Shown one piece after another: positions 23,652 to 36,184 of a stretch of DNA of 64,000 nucleotides. Position 1 is the first letter of the stretch. Each line of letters begins with the position of its first letter. The notes below the pieces were generated by a model that was given only the letters and a program-made list of their open reading frames with translations, searched no databases and was not told where the DNA came from. Made by a program: the position numbers and the translations under genes. Source of the DNA: Tenrec ecaudatus (Eukaryota > Chordata > Mammalia > Afrosoricida > Tenrecidae); assembly GCF_050624435.1 (NCBI RefSeq), contig NW_027459200.1, positions 1-64,000 of the forward strand, written 5' to 3'.

Positions 23652-23788
23652 AACCTGGATGGTGTTGTGCATTATGTATTGGGCTGATAAACACAAGGTC
23701 ACCAGTTCAATGCCACCAGCTGCTCTGTGGGAGATCAATGAGACTATCTTTTGACAAAAAGAATTTCATAGGTTCCCAAATTTATTTG
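23652..23788 (+). repeat. AfroSINE 5' part, sense
   Basis: 'ggaacctggatggtgttgtgc', 'attgggctgataaacacaagg' and 'gccaccagctgctctgtggg' are SINE head. The 3' part is lost after about 'cataggttcccaaat'. Confidence 0.75.
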
Positions 23789-24401
23789 GCTAACTAGCCC
23801 TTACAGAAAGTAATAATCACTCAGCACTTCTGTGGCAATTGAAAACTTCTGTAGGGTAGTCAATAACCTGGGATAAAGTATAGGTATCTGCTGTTGAAAC
23901 CTCCCTGCATCATTCCAGTGATCCCAACCTCACCCTCAGGGGAGCGCTTTTACTCACTTTGGGGAACACTGACTTGCAGGCTCCGGAAACACCAGGGGGC
24001 ATTTCTAAGTCTGTCTTAGAGGGTCCCAATAGTCAGAATTGACTTGTTGATGGTGGTGTGGTTTTAACTCCTACTCCTGCAGATCTCAGCGGCCATGTTG
24101 GTTCATCTGGAGTCACACTGAAGAAATCTCAGCCTTGGTACTTATTGACTGTATAAGTCTGGGAAAGTTCACCTAAGCATCCTTACTGTTACGATTAAAG
24201 GATTCTGTCCCTTTCAAGTTTTTCTAACACATGGCCAGTTCCCACATATGCTTCACTCTTCTTGTGAAATCCTGTCTTGGGAAAAGCATATAGGTTTTGA
24301 CTTATTTTATTGATAGTTCGGTTATAAAAAAGAATCACTTGCTGGTGTGCACAATGTTTTACCTCACATAAAAATTACTTCTGAAAAATTTCTAGTTGGC
24401 A
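23789..24401. other. Mostly unassigned; AfroSINE 3' scrap near 24025-24065
   Basis: The phrase 'agtcagaattgacttgttgatgg' with 'tgtggttttaac' at about 24033-24070 is the SINE 3' end. The rest of the interval is not recognised. Confidence 0.45.
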
Positions 24402-24909
24402 TGTGAGATAAAGTTTATTGTGCCAACATGGCTGACACGTGTGGGATTAATTGAAGGGTGGAGGGATAAATGGCTCCGTGAGCCTTGCCATTCTAATTCT
24501 CGGGTTTCTTGCTTTCTGATGGTTGGATCAGGATGCAGTTGCCTTAGCCAATTCCCTTCTTCAACTGGCAAGGCTCATTCATGAAAGACATCCCTGAGGA
24601 GAAGCCACATGGACCTACCCTGATGCAGCCCTGGTTGCTGGAGAAGCCATGTGGAGACCCCTGCCAGTGCTGAGATGCTTACATGCTCACTGATTCGGGT
24701 TTCCTTCTGCAGTCAGCCTTATTGCGTGTGTTTTGTGAGATGGAGGAGGACTTTATGGATTGGTGTCGGACATATGGGCTAATTTTGGACTTGTTGGCTT
24801 CGACAGCACTGGGTTGGGATGTTTTCTTGATGTGCACTTACCCTTTATATAAAACTCTCTTATTCATGTTTCTGTGGATTTGTTTCTCTAATGTACCCAG
24901 ACTGAAACA
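24402..24909 (+). repeat. LTR-like ~520-bp repeat family, copy 5 (clearest sense copy)
   Basis: It begins TGTGAGATAAAG and ends 'cagactgaaaca'. The interior includes 'aacatggctgacacgtgtggg', 'ttaattgaagggtggaggg', 'gagaccccctgcc' type wording at 24655, 'tgtcggacatatgggctaat', TATATAAAA at 24846-24854 and 'ctgtggatttgtttctctaatg'. No long ORF is present. Target duplications were not evident for this copy. Confidence 0.65.
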
Positions 24910-25581
24910 ATATAATTGTAGTTGTTTATTTTTAATGGAATAATGTACTGTAGTCTGAAATTGCAGTGCTAAGTGTGTCATCGTGTCCTGATACACAGTC
25001 TTTAAAACATGGGAACACAGGTACAATATTTCATTCTTGACTCTGTGAGAGCTATCGCCAGGGATTGTAACAGAAGTTCTGTGTTTCCTGGATGTCTAAC
25101 AAATAAGGTGGTGAATGATCTTGATCTCTATTCAAATATAGAGAAATGATCCAACAAAAGTAATTTTGCCAAAGAAGGGGCTTATGAAACACTTTTTTTG
25201 TGTGTGGGTGGGTCGGGAGGAAGTCTGGAAATGAGACCATTTAGCCACCATAGTGGGCTTCTGAGGGAGGTATAATGCCATCTCCTGTTTGAATATTTGG
25301 GTGCATGTGATTTGTTCTCTGCTTTTGGTAAATATTGGGGTTGGGAGAACTGACTCATATTGGAGTGGTTCTCAAGCCTCGTTACACAGCATAATCACTT
25401 ATAATGAAGGTTTAAAAAAAACAGTGGATCATACCACAATCCAAATCAATTAAACTACTGAGGTGAGAGCTAGGTGATTCCTGATAGCAGTTCATATGAA
25501 GAACTGATTTGTCCACTTGCGGAGAATTAGTCACTGCAACCTCATGAATAACAACCAAATATAAGACCTCAGTCCAGAACT
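24910..25581. other. Unassigned sequence
   Basis: No recognised gene or repeat. Confidence 0.4.
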
Positions 25582-25786
25582 CAACTCACTGCCAGTGAGT
25601 CGATGTCAACTCATACTGACCCTATAGGACAGGATAGAAATGTCCCTCTGTGTTTCCCAGACTGTAACTCTTTAAGGGAGTAGAAAGCCCTGTCTTTCTC
25701 CCAAGGAACATTGGTGGTTTTGAAATGCTAATTAGTAGTTCATGGACCAATGCATGACTATTATGCCACCAGGGCTCTTTCTCAAG
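25582..25786 (-). repeat. AfroSINE, antisense
   Basis: 'actcactgccagtgagtcgatg', 'ccctataggacaggatag', 'actgtaactctttaaggg', 'agtagaaagccctgtctttc' and 'atgccaccagggctc' make a nearly complete copy. It directly abuts an RTE LINE. Confidence 0.85.
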
Positions 25787-27257
25787 ATAGAAGGCACTCA
25801 AAATATGGTCAGGGAAGAACTACCAGCTCAAAGCAGTGTTGATCTTAATGATGTGAATGGAATAAGTCAGTTGAGACCTTCATTTGCTGATAGAAGATGT
25901 CTCAATATGAGAAGAAACAGTGACAATTATTTAATCATTGAAACTCAGAATTTTGAAGTACTAATATAGAAAAACTAGAAGTCATAAAATATTACATGGA
26001 ACTCATAAAGATCAATACACTAGGTGTTAATGAGCTGAAACGGACTGATATCTGCCATTTTGAATCAGACAGTCAAACAGTTTGCTGTGCTGGGAATGAC
26101 ACATGCAAGTGGAATCACATTCATCTTCCTAAAGAACGTTTCAAGATCGACTTGAAGTACGATGCTAATGTGATAAAATACTATCTATCTGCAGACAAGA
26201 AAATCCAGTCAATACGGTTATTTTAATTGATGCACCAACTACTAAAGCTGATGATGAAGAATCTGATGGTTTTTACCATCATCTTCAGTGTGAAATTGAT
26301 CAAACACACAATTTGAATGCATGGATAACTATTGGCGATTGGAATTCAAAAGTTGGAAACAAAGAGGAAGGAATAATAATTGGAAAATATGGTCCTGGTG
26401 ATAGAAATAAATCTGGAGATCACATGATAGAATTTTACAAGGCTAACAACTTGTTCATAGCAAATACTTGTGGGCACAGACAGGAATCAAATTGACTACA
26501 TTTGTGGGAAGAGAAGATGGAGAAGCTAAATGTCAGCCGCTAAAATCTGTCCAGTAGTCAACTGTGGAACATGCCATCAATTGCTTGTAGCTAAGTTCAG
26601 ATTCAAGCTGAAGAAAATTACAACAGGCCCACGGGAGCCAAATACAACCTTGAGTCTATCTCACCTGAATATTGAGATGTCAGGAGCATATTTGACTCAC
26701 TAAACACTAAGGATATCACCGAGAACATGAAGAAAGCGAAAGGTCATTGAAGAGACAGGAAAGAAAGGCTCAAACTGGATGTCAGAAGAGACTCTGAAAC
26801 TTGCTTTTAATCATGGAGTAGCTAGGGCACTTAATAAGAAATGATGTCAAGGAGCTGAACAAAAACTTTCAGAAAGCAGCCGGAGAAGTACTATAATGAA
26901 ATGTGCAAAGACCTAGAGTGAGAAAACCAAAATAGAAGAAGCATGTTCAGTATATCTTAAAATAACTGAAGAAAAACAAATCTGAGCTTTGAGGTACTCT
27001 ACTGAAATATTCTATGGGGTAAATATTGAATGATCCAGGAAGCATGAAGTGAAGATGGAAAGAATACACATTATTCTACCAAGAAGAATTAGTTGGCATT
27101 CCACCCTTTCAAGAGGAAGGATATAAACAAGAACCAACAGTACTAATGGAAGATACTCAAGCCACACTGATGGAATTAGTCAAAACCAGTTGCCAAGCAT
27201 TGACTGAATTCAATTTAAAAAGTTTCAACAAATTGATGAAGCACTGGAAGCATTGGT
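25787..27257 (+). pseudogene. RTE (BovB-type) LINE, endonuclease and linker, best endonuclease remnant
   Basis: Two open stretches encode recognisable APE-type endonuclease blocks. 25996-26226 includes INTLGVNELKRTDICHFESD, the core N-terminal strand-helix region. 26313-26495 includes WITIGDWNSKVGNKEEG, the GDWNxKVG catalytic-site block, and continues with MIEFYKANNLFIANT. Downstream, 'gtgggaagagaagatgg', 'cacgggagccaaatacaacc' and 'gaatacacattattctac' follow the linker. It stops before the RT at about 27257, where a tandem repeat begins. Stops and frameshifts separate the blocks, so no active enzyme is encoded. Confidence 0.85.
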
Positions 27258-27470
27258 GAAATGATGTTTTGGGGTTCTGGGACCCTGCTGGAATGATGCT
27301 CTGAGGGATCCATGACCCCGCCAGAATGATGCTATTTGGGGTCCGGACCAAACCAGAATGATGCTCTAGGAGTCTGGGACTTGCCAGAAAAAAATTGTTG
27401 GTGTATCTGAGACCTCTCCAGAAAGTTGCTTTCCCACCAGAGAGATCCTCTGGGGGACTGGACCCCTCCG
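27258..27470. repeat. Degenerate ~33-bp tandem array (six units)
   Basis: Units begin with 'gaatgatgct' or a variant at 27258, 27291, 27324, 27356, 27387 and 27421, a spacing of 31-34 bp. A typical unit reads 'gaatgatgct' + 'ctgagggatccatgacccc' + 'gcca'. The array starts exactly where the RTE LINE is cut off. It may be a minisatellite carried in a larger element, for example the U3 region of an LTR read antisense, because unassigned GC-rich sequence follows to about 27605. Confidence 0.7.
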
Positions 27471-27880
27471 GAACCATCATCCACTAAGTGCATGCTTCTA
27501 TGGGGGTGCCGAAAACCCCCTTCCCTCAAGTATACTTCTTGCAGTATTCCCGCTCCACAACACTCCATTCACCTACTCTCAGCACAGACTGGTGCCGACA
27601 AAAATTAAGAACAATTATTGTTAGTAGGCATTGTGTTTGGTCCTAGAGAATCTTTATAATAAAAGACTTACTTGAAGCATAAACTCTCCAGATCAAGACA
27701 AACTATTTAGAGTGTAAAAAATGTAAAGTTTATAAATAATGTACTATAATGGAGCAGAGGAGTGAACTTTGAATAAGATGTGAGAAGGCTAAACATTTAA
27801 ACTGAGACCTGAGCAAAAAATGAGCCAGGTACAAAGCTGATGTTTTGGTGGATTGGTAGACTGATTATTATCCAGAGGCA
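27471..27880. other. Unassigned sequence after the tandem array
   Basis: 27471-27605 is GC-rich and may belong to the same mobile unit as the array. The remainder is AT-rich and unrecognised. Confidence 0.4.
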
Positions 27881-28640
27881 ATATTCTACAACTCATCTAC
27901 AGATTCAACCTAATTCCTCTCAAGGTTTGTTTTTCCAGAAAATGACAAGCTGATTCTATAATTTTGATTCTAAAATTTTTATGGACATGTGACAGTTTTA
28001 GTATAGCCAAAATAATCCTGAGAGACAATAAAATATAGGTGGAGAATGCACATTGCCTGATATGAAAATTTACTAAAAAACTATCGTAATTAAGACTGTG
28101 TAGTAGTGGCAAAAAGGTAGACATATTGATGGAATATAATTGAGAGTCTAAAAATTCAACCTCATACATCCATAGCTAATTGACTCAAAAAGAGTACACA
28201 GAGAAGTCACTGTGATTTCAGCAAATGCTGTCGAAACAACTAGATACAGGAAAAAAGAATGGGTTTTGACTCCCACCTTGCACCATATGCAAACACTAAC
28301 TCAAAATAGATCTAAGACCTAAATGTAATAGCCAAATCTATAAAACCCTTAATAGAAATCATATACATAAATGTTTGTGACCCTGGATTAGGGAATGGTT
28401 TCTTAAGATATCTTGCATTTTAAGCAATGATGACATCTTAAACATAAGCAGCCCAAGTTCAACATAAGTGGAACTTCCTCAAAATTAAAGTCCCTTGTAA
28501 TTGGAAAGACACAATCAAGAAATTTTAAAAGGCAACCTACATCAGTAACTATTCATGAGATACCTAATAATCTTGTATTCAGAATATATAAAGAAATGTT
28601 ATGTCAAAAACTAAAACTCAATTAATTAAAAATTAGTCAA
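27881..28640 (+). pseudogene. Old L1 ORF2 C-terminal region
   Basis: 'ttctataattttgattc', 'tatagccaaaataatcctg', 'gtaattaagactgtgtag', 'ctcaaaatagatctaagacc' and 'aggcaacctacatcag' follow mammalian L1 ORF2 in order. Many stops; inactive. Confidence 0.8.
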
Positions 28641-28779
28641 GAAGTTAGTCACTACTCTAAAGATACAAGTGTGTTAAATATAAACTATATAACTCTATTA
28701 TAGATTTAATATAAAATTTCTGTAAATTGTTTGAAACTTAAAAATATTAAAATGAGTCTACAAGAGCTAAAATAATATT
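28641..28779. other. AT-rich spacer between L1 and RTE
   Basis: Short AT-rich stretch with no recognised content. Confidence 0.4.
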
Positions 28780-29072
28780 TTGAGGCTATCCAATCTGAAT
28801 TTAGGTAACATTTAAAGAAGAGACTTAATGGAATGAACACTAATGGCCTGATGAGCTGGGATGTGGGGGGCGGTGATATTAAGAACATCATATGTGAAGG
28901 AAGCAAATGGTCATTAAAGACAGAAAAGCAAGAAAAAAATCAAAGTGGATATCAGAAGAGACATTGAAATTGCTCATTCCTTAGAGTAGCTAAGGCAAAT
29001 GGAAGAAATGATGAAGTTAAAGAGCTGAACAGATAATCTCAAAGGGCAGCTCAGGAAGAAAAAATTTTAAAG
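28780..29072 (+). pseudogene. RTE LINE linker fragment
   Basis: 'agaacatcatatgtgaagg', 'gcaaatggtcattaaagac', 'gtggatatcagaagagac', 'aaatggaagaaatgatgaag' and 'tctcaaagggcagctcagg' match the RTE endonuclease-RT linker also seen at 10838 and 26730. About 300 bp survive. Confidence 0.75.
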
Positions 29073-30021
29073 AATTCATCATTTTTTCACCTTATATGCT
29101 ACCAAGTCCTGCCAGCCACCTCCACCCCCATCTGCCCTAACCCCAAATGGCTCTGATATCTCCCATCAGCCCCCACTACAATCCCTATGCCACAGCCACA
29201 TTCTTGAACTATCCAAACAACCTCCCCACACCTCTCCCTGCATCCACACCTGCACCCTTTCTCCAAGTGCCTGCACCAGGCTCCACACTGAAGCCCCAGT
29301 GATATACCTCATGCTGCCATGGCCATGTCACTGCTCTGCTCAACTCCCTCCAAAGGTTCCCTGCCTTCATCAGGAAGCTGGATGAGTTCTGGGAGGCTGG
29401 TTAGCACCAGGAATGGCTACCCTGTGCTAGCTCCTTCTTCTTGTCCTTTCAAATGCCGGTGTCCCTGAGGCATTTGAAAGGGAGGACAGGCCCCAACAAT
29501 TTTCCTTGACTTTCATCCTCAGCTGTAAGTGTCCCATGGCCTCATTTCCACTCAGTCCAGCATCATTAGGATGTGTGTGCATGCCTCTGCAGCACGGATC
29601 ACATCAGCAGCCACTGACTGCCTGCCAGACCTGCACTGAGTCGCTTAACCCACAAAGATCTGGCCCACTTTAGAGACGAACCACTAGGAGCTCAGTGAGG
29701 CTCAAGGACTTTCCCAAGGAAATTAGCTAATGAATAGACTAGAATTTGACCTCAATTTTGACAGTAGGGCCTATCAGCCTACACAGACATGCTGGAGGGC
29801 TTTGGTCTCTACACAGGAGCTGGATCTAGAAAGTACAGTGTAACATCATGGAATCAACAAGAGCAGGTCTATGCACATGAATCACATTCCACACTCAGGC
29901 AGGGACTGGAGCAGAACATCCCCCTGGCCAGCGAGCTGTAGGGAGTCTCATGTGGCGTGGGGATGAGCTTTTCTCGACCCGCTAGATTGGGAGGTGGAGA
30001 ATTAAGACTACAGTAAAGAGC
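29073..30021. other. Unassigned, C-rich 29090-29480
   Basis: A CCA/CCC-rich stretch on the plus strand with 'cactgctctgctcaactccctccaaagg'-type wording could be an old mammalian repeat or retrocopy, but I cannot place it. Confidence 0.35.
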
Positions 30022-30212
30022 AGGTGTCCTGGTGTCTGGTGGGTTGCATGCTAGGCTTCTAACCACAAAGCCATCAGCTAGAAACCACTGGCTGGAAAAA
30101 GATGAGGCTTTCTACTCCATTGAAGAGTTACAGTGTGGGAAACCCCAACCCTGTGCAAAGGGTCTCTGGGTCAGAATCCCTGGCAGTGAGTTTTCAGGGG
30201 AGTACTGCCTCT
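30022..30212 (+). repeat. AfroSINE, sense
   Basis: 'ctaggcttctaaccacaaagcc', 'gatgaggctttctactcc', 'attgaagagttacagtgtggg' and 'ccctggcagtgagttttc' cover the full SINE order. Confidence 0.8.
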
Positions 30213-30294
30213 TGTCATGCCAGCACGTTTTCAAGGAATGGTGTGGAACACCAGGCCAGCCCCTCAGTCTCTCACTGGCAGAGCCACACCCCAC

Positions 30295-30384
30295 TTGGAT
30301 GATCTCCTTGAGCAACTCTACGGCCTCCTTCAGGTCCCGGATCTGGGCCATGGCTTCCTTAAAGCTGGAACTTTTCCTAAATCG
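30295..30384 (-). other. Possible 90-bp internal exon (coiled-coil coding), not assigned to a gene
   Basis: On the minus strand a T-rich tract ends in an AG acceptor (30386-30385), followed by exactly 30 open codons and a GT donor (30294-30293, CAA|GTGGGG). The 30 residues begin RFRKSSSFKEAMAQIRDLKE and continue with a leucine-rich stretch, consistent with an amphipathic coiled coil. Phase is 0 at both ends. I do not recognise the protein and see no partner exon in the neighbourhood. It may be a real exon of an unlisted gene, a relic, or chance. Confidence 0.3.
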
Positions 30385-30395
30385 CTGATTCAAAA

Positions 30396-32679
30396 CCAAA
30401 ACAAAAAGAACCCCCAAACCAAGCAACATACGCAGGGAAATCATTAGAATAAGGATAAAATGACTCCAGGTGGGAATACACAGTTAAAATGGAGTCAGCA
30501 TAAATCTAAACATAGGGCAAGCTACTAGAAACTTCTTCAGAGGCAACAGAAAACATAAATTTCCCTCTGGGCAACAAGCAGGAGCAGCTCTCACACTCCC
30601 CCACACTAACAAATATGCAGAAATATGGATCCAGTTCAATTGCCTGAATGTCTTTTACTGGCTACTTTCTCTGCATGAAAAGCAATTCATTATTGATGGC
30701 AATTTTCTCCTGTTCTCTTAAAGAAACCTTCTCTCCAGCTGTCTGTCCTCCACTAAGAAGCTTTCCTCCAGCTTCTTTCTACTGTTAAATACAAACAAAC
30801 AGGGTTTTGTAAAAATTAAAGAAGCAACATGCAAAATTTTTGAAGAGTGTATGTGGGACTGGGGGATCTTCCGTACTTGAGGGGTCTTGCCCTTCTTATA
30901 TGCTTTCACAAAGAAAGACTGGCCCTCTCTTTGCTTGAGTTCCTGCTCACGGAACCCCCATCTTTGTACAGTTTGGCCTGTTTCTTTCTCCTTTTACTTG
31001 CCACCTGCCATACTGTTGACTGATAGCCACCAACCTGGGTCACCTCCCTTGAGGTCTCAGTCCTGGACTTACCCCCAACAACCTGGGAATGCCTGGAATA
31101 TCACTTTAACACCCTCAAGGGTGAGCGCGCTCCCTGCCCTACCGGCTGTCAAGAATGAGCCAGGGAGTTTCCAGACCAGATTCACCCCTCCCTCTCCCCT
31201 TCACTACTCCTGGAGAAGACACCCCGCACAGGGGACAAGACTAGGCAAACCTCAGGAGGAAGCCCTAAAACGTTTTGTGCTCCAGCTGCAGCCACTGGCT
31301 TCCTGAGTAGCATTCACATTGTGGTGAGAGAAGCAACAGACCCACGGCTCACCTGTGAGCTGAAGACATTCTAGGAGTCTCAGGGAGGAGGCACCACTGT
31401 GTGAAAGGAAACAATGGAGGGGGGGAGACACGCAAAATTCCCGCAATGAATCAGAAACACCGACGCCCAAAGCCCCAGTCTGGGATCCTCCTTTCTCCAA
31501 CAGGAATTCTCCCCAGGAACCCCAACCAATCCCAAAACTGGGGGATGGAACCAGCCCCTGGGTCATCCTCCCACATCTCACCACACGAGGGGCGCCGACG
31601 GAGCGGGCGAGGGGGAAGAAGGACGCTTGCACCCCAGCCAGGCTGCTGTGTGCACCAGGGTCACCCCAAACAGGTCACCGCGCGACCCCTCACCTGGCGT
31701 ATACTTTAACTTCCATGTGGTGCTTATGCATGTCTGAGAGTGAGAAAATAAACCACTACATCACCGGTCTAGTTTTGGACTGTTGTTTATAAGGACACTA
31801 CCTGCTATGGTAAAGATGAAACAGTATGTTCTATAAAATGTAAGGGAAAAAAACAAAAGCCTAAGGAGCTTTTACTCTGCTCTCTATTGTTCTATGAGTC
31901 TAGAATTCATATGACAGGTCTGATTTTATTGTTCTTTTAAATGTATGTTCTTATTCATAAACATAAAACCTTAGTGTGTTTGTGTATTTGAACACTGAAG
32001 GTAAATACAATAGTATTAAAAGTGGTGCTTGGTAAAGTAGAGGGGCAGCAAAAAGAAGATAACTTTTTAGAGTGACAAAGGCTCAAACCATGGGCTCAAA
32101 TATATGAACAATTATGAAGATGGTATAGGACAGGTCAGTGTTTCTTCCTGTGGTACACAGGGTAACTATAATTCAGAACTCACTTAATGACACCAAACAA
32201 TTGCAACTTCCATTGTACACTGGCTCTGAGTATAATAAGTACTAAAATGTTAGAGTATTTTTTTAAATAAGCATTAACGTAATAATCATTCAGAACAGTT
32301 GTTGAAAACATATAATCATGATTTTAAAATATATAAATTCAAGATGAATCAAGAGTTAAGGACAATCTTGAACAACTGTAGATGTGCATGAGAACATTAT
32401 TTTTTTATTTTCATGCACGAGAAACTTTAATACACAGTTGTACAACTGCAGAGAATGTGGGGTAAAAGCATTTAAAAATACACTCTACAACGGGATATAT
32501 TACACTGGTGTTTTAAAAACACAGTAACAAATTTGATGATTTCATGACTCTAATTAATTGAGAATGATTACATCACACACCCTAACAGTTTATGTACAGA
32601 TTTGTGGAAATGGGATGGATTGAGTTACAGAGCGCCTATCCCTGCCTTTGAGCTTATATTTCACCTTGACTGAGTGGGA
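30396..32679. other. Unassigned; GC-richer 30880-31710
   Basis: No repeat or gene was recognised. The GC-richer block has overlapping open frames on both strands (up to 139 codons) that look compositional rather than coding. Confidence 0.35.
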
Positions 32680-32965
32680 TTATTACCAGGGATGCTAGGA
32701 TGTTTCATCATTAGAAAACATATTAATGTAACCGACTACATAAACAGGAGAAAATTAGAACCCTCTGATCATGTTAATAGGTGCAGAAAATATATAATGC
32801 AATATCCAACACCCATTCCTGATAAAAAACAATCAATAATATAGAAATGGAAGGGAGAGACATTAACACAACAAATGTATTAAAGGAAACACTGTTGGTG
32901 AAGGACAGTTAGATGACTGGAACTTCCTGGAAATAAGACATTTATGTACACAGCAAGATTGCATC
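32680..32965 (+). pseudogene. Old L1 ORF2 fragment
   Basis: 'accagggatgctaggatg', 'gaaaacatattaatgtaacc', 'atgttaataggtgcagaaaa' and 'acacagcaagattgcatc' follow L1 ORF2 between the RT and the C-terminus. Decayed. Confidence 0.7.
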
Positions 32966-35299
32966 AAAAGAGTAATACAGAACCCACAGATTGGGGGAAT
33001 ACATCTTTAGCAATGAGGAGATTGAGACAGAGGGGGAGGGGTAGAGGAGGAGCAGAAGACAACTGCAGCATTTTCAGGAATCTCTAATTTATATGCTCAC
33101 CTGAGCATGCACCAGGGAAAAGGAGGCTGGAGTCTGGATGGTCTAGCATAGGGAGCAGAGCCTGAAATCAGTGTCTGAGGATGAAGTTTTGTGAAGGGTC
33201 TTTCCATTGTGGCTCTTGAGTCTACAAGGCTTAGGCCTCTTCTCTGACTTGCATGATTGGAGGAGTTCATGAGAAAGTCACATGGTGCCAGGAGAGGCAT
33301 GGTCAATTGGAGCAGATGGCATCAGGTGCTGTCAGGTATGTCTCTGTAGTCCATGCAATGGGAGTGTCTCTTGGGGATATTCACAGTTGGGAAGCCTGCT
33401 CTCCACCCACCACTTTCTGTCAGCTTGTCTTCCTGTCATGGCTTGTGTGTTGTTGTGTTTCAAAGGCAGACAGGGTCACCCAAAATGAACAGGTTTCAGC
33501 AGGGCTTCCAGACTGTGCAACTAAGAAAGAATCAGTTGCCACTCCAGGTGCTGAAGCTCACCTTCGGCCACTCCCTCCTCATCTCTTCCAGGTCACACCC
33601 CTTAGGACAGACTCCACCCACCCCCTACCTAGGTGATGTAATTTCCTGCTGAACCTACTTCCTCTGACTGAGAAGCTTCAGAGTGAGCTTCCCATAAGGG
33701 TAGGTGAGTCTCTGTGTTTCTATGTGGATCCCATGCGTGGAGTCCCCTGCAGGGTGACGTCCCAGTGGTGTCTTGGTTCCTGAGGATGTTACAATTCCCG
33801 CATCCTATTGGCCCCAGTTCCAGGATCCCCTGGGACGTTTCCATTTAAATCCTTTCTGAGCTGGGTACAGGCCACAGAGCATTCACACATGGGAATACTC
33901 TGCCTCCTTTATCCTGCCCAGAACCCCTCATGCACCCTCACCCCTCAAGCCAGAAAGGCCCGATTGGAGGTAGGTTCTTGTCTGGTGTCCATTCCCTCCA
34001 TGTCAGGTGTCAGGCATGAGAGCAAGGGACCCCAGAGTGACCTTACCAAAAGAAGAGGCCAGCCTTGCAGTCATCAGGTCACCCCATGAGGACTGAGGTT
34101 TGTATTAGAGCTTAACTTCCCAGCACCTTGCTTTGCAAAAGGTTGCCATAGCAGTCACAGCCCTAATCCCTGCACAGTTTAATTCCTCACATAGAGTAAA
34201 CCTCCACTGAGTGCTTTCTGCCCAGGAACTAAGGCTGTAGGTAATCTGACCCTCGGGCAGAGGGCTTTGGAGAGTGGATTACTTTAACCTCTCCAGGCAG
34301 CCCGGGGGGGGGGGGGCAGTGTCTCTTGGAGGATTGCCTGCATGTGTGTCCTTGATGGAGGTCACCAAACTGGAGACAGTACAGGGGTCTCCTAGACAGG
34401 AACCATGTCCTATCAGCCTTGGCCTGACTGCATTGGTCAGGAGGCCCTTGACCCATCTTGTAAGCCTGCTATCAAAGGATGGAAGAATCTGTCATTGTGA
34501 TGTATTCATTGATAACCAATCATGCTTTTGTGGCAGTTTCCTTTGCCCTGTGCCTTCCCCACAACCTCTTTAATTCACATCTCAATTGTGAACCTGGGAA
34601 GATATTTCCACCTCCTGTTGGTGGCCTCCCTCATCCAGATAGATGCTTTGTTTGTGTCTTTACTTTGTCTTTGTCTCTTAAGATTTAACAAATATTCTCT
34701 TTAAACTATATTTAAAACGGGGTCTCCTTTTTACTCTAAAACATCTTGACTGCGTGTGCTTCCTTAATCATTTCTGCCCACCAGAAACTAGCTTGTGCTC
34801 TGTTTTATACAGCAAGAGGGACTCCAATCTCAAATAAAATTTAAGGAGAACATTTATTAATGATCAGAAATAATGCGGAGGAGGATTTAATCTATGGGGA
34901 TACCCTTTAAATGGACTTTAGGCATGTACTGCCTTCCACAGCCCTTTACTAACTGGGGTGCTAAAACTTTAATCTCTAATACAGCTCCTGGGTTTTGTCT
35001 CTGCTGATGCTGTACCTTTCCACTTGCAGTGTGAAGAGCACCTCAGCTCAGAGATTGGTTCTGTTAATGGCTCATCCTCTTTATCACTATGCTGTTCCAC
35101 CCGTGCCATCATCCCCTTATCTTCCCTCGTGACTCATAGAGCATTGCTGGCCCAAATTTAATGTCCACCCTTTTTATTAATAGGGAACTTTTGTTTCCTT
35201 TATCATCCTTTTGATGTGCAGAATTCAGCAAATATTTTATTTATTTTCAGGTCCTTTTTTGTATTAATCTGGAGAAAGAATAGCTTTTCTTCAACTGTA
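32966..35299. other. Unassigned; G13 tract at 34304-34316
   Basis: No recognised gene. A run of 13 G residues lies at 34304-34316. Confidence 0.35.
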
Positions 35300-35398
35300 A
35301 AGAGTTTCAGTTTTGAAAATCCAGAGGGAAGTTCTACACTGCCCTATAAGGTCACTATGAGTCAGAATTGACTCGATGGCAGTGTGTTTTGGTTTTGT
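35300..35398 (+). repeat. AfroSINE 3' part, sense
   Basis: 'gaaaatccagagggaagttc', 'ccctataaggtcactatgag', 'cagaattgactcgatggc' and 'gttttggttttgtg' are the SINE 3' half with little change. Confidence 0.85.
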
Positions 35399-36184
35399 GC
35401 ATTAATATTATCTTTTAGTGACACATGCCTTCAAGGTAAGCACTTTTTTGGTTGTTTTGATTTATTTTCACAGTGACATGTATTTAAAGCTTTCACTTAT
35501 CAGTTATCCTAGTGGATACAGACAATGTTTCATAGAACCCAATTCTAATTATGTAAACTCATTTAATCCTTTTGATTGATTTCATTTGTTTCTTCTTCAA
35601 TTTGTTTGCTTTGACTGTGTAGGAACTGTGTCCTACTAAGGTTAGCTCCTCATTGTAAAAAAATTGGGTCACAATTATTCCTAATACAAGGTAACATTCA
35701 GATATATAATTCTTATATATAGTAAGATGTCATCTTATTTAAGATTAAGTTACCATTTTCTATCTCCCACTGCATGGGAATACTTAATTGCTCTAAACTT
35801 TTATCCAAGTATTCTTGATAAAAGACTTGTTTTATTCATTGCTTTATTGTTCTCAGGTGCACTTTGGTGCACTCTGTGATGCCATAGGACCTTAAACTCT
35901 TCCTTGTGGTTTCTAGGCTATAATTAATGTGACCAGATTGCCACATCGTGGGATACAACTGCTTACATTTCGTGGAGCTGCCATATATTTACTGTAGCAG
36001 TAGGACTTCTTCACTAAGTAATTTAGATATGCAAATTCTCAGTAGGCTTACATGTTTTTCACTATGGGCACAGTGATTCTTAATGAAAATTGTTTTTGTG
36101 TTTCTGATTTAGCCATGTTTTCAGCATAAAACCAATGTGTCCATAGACATAAACATGCTTTCATCATGTTTAGTTTTCCCTTTT
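35399..36184. other. Unassigned AT-rich sequence
   Basis: No recognised gene or repeat. Confidence 0.4.

Noticed and set aside
29073..29500. C-rich block as a possible gene 3' end
   Set aside because: No open frame with domain character, poly(A) signal or splice context that I could support.
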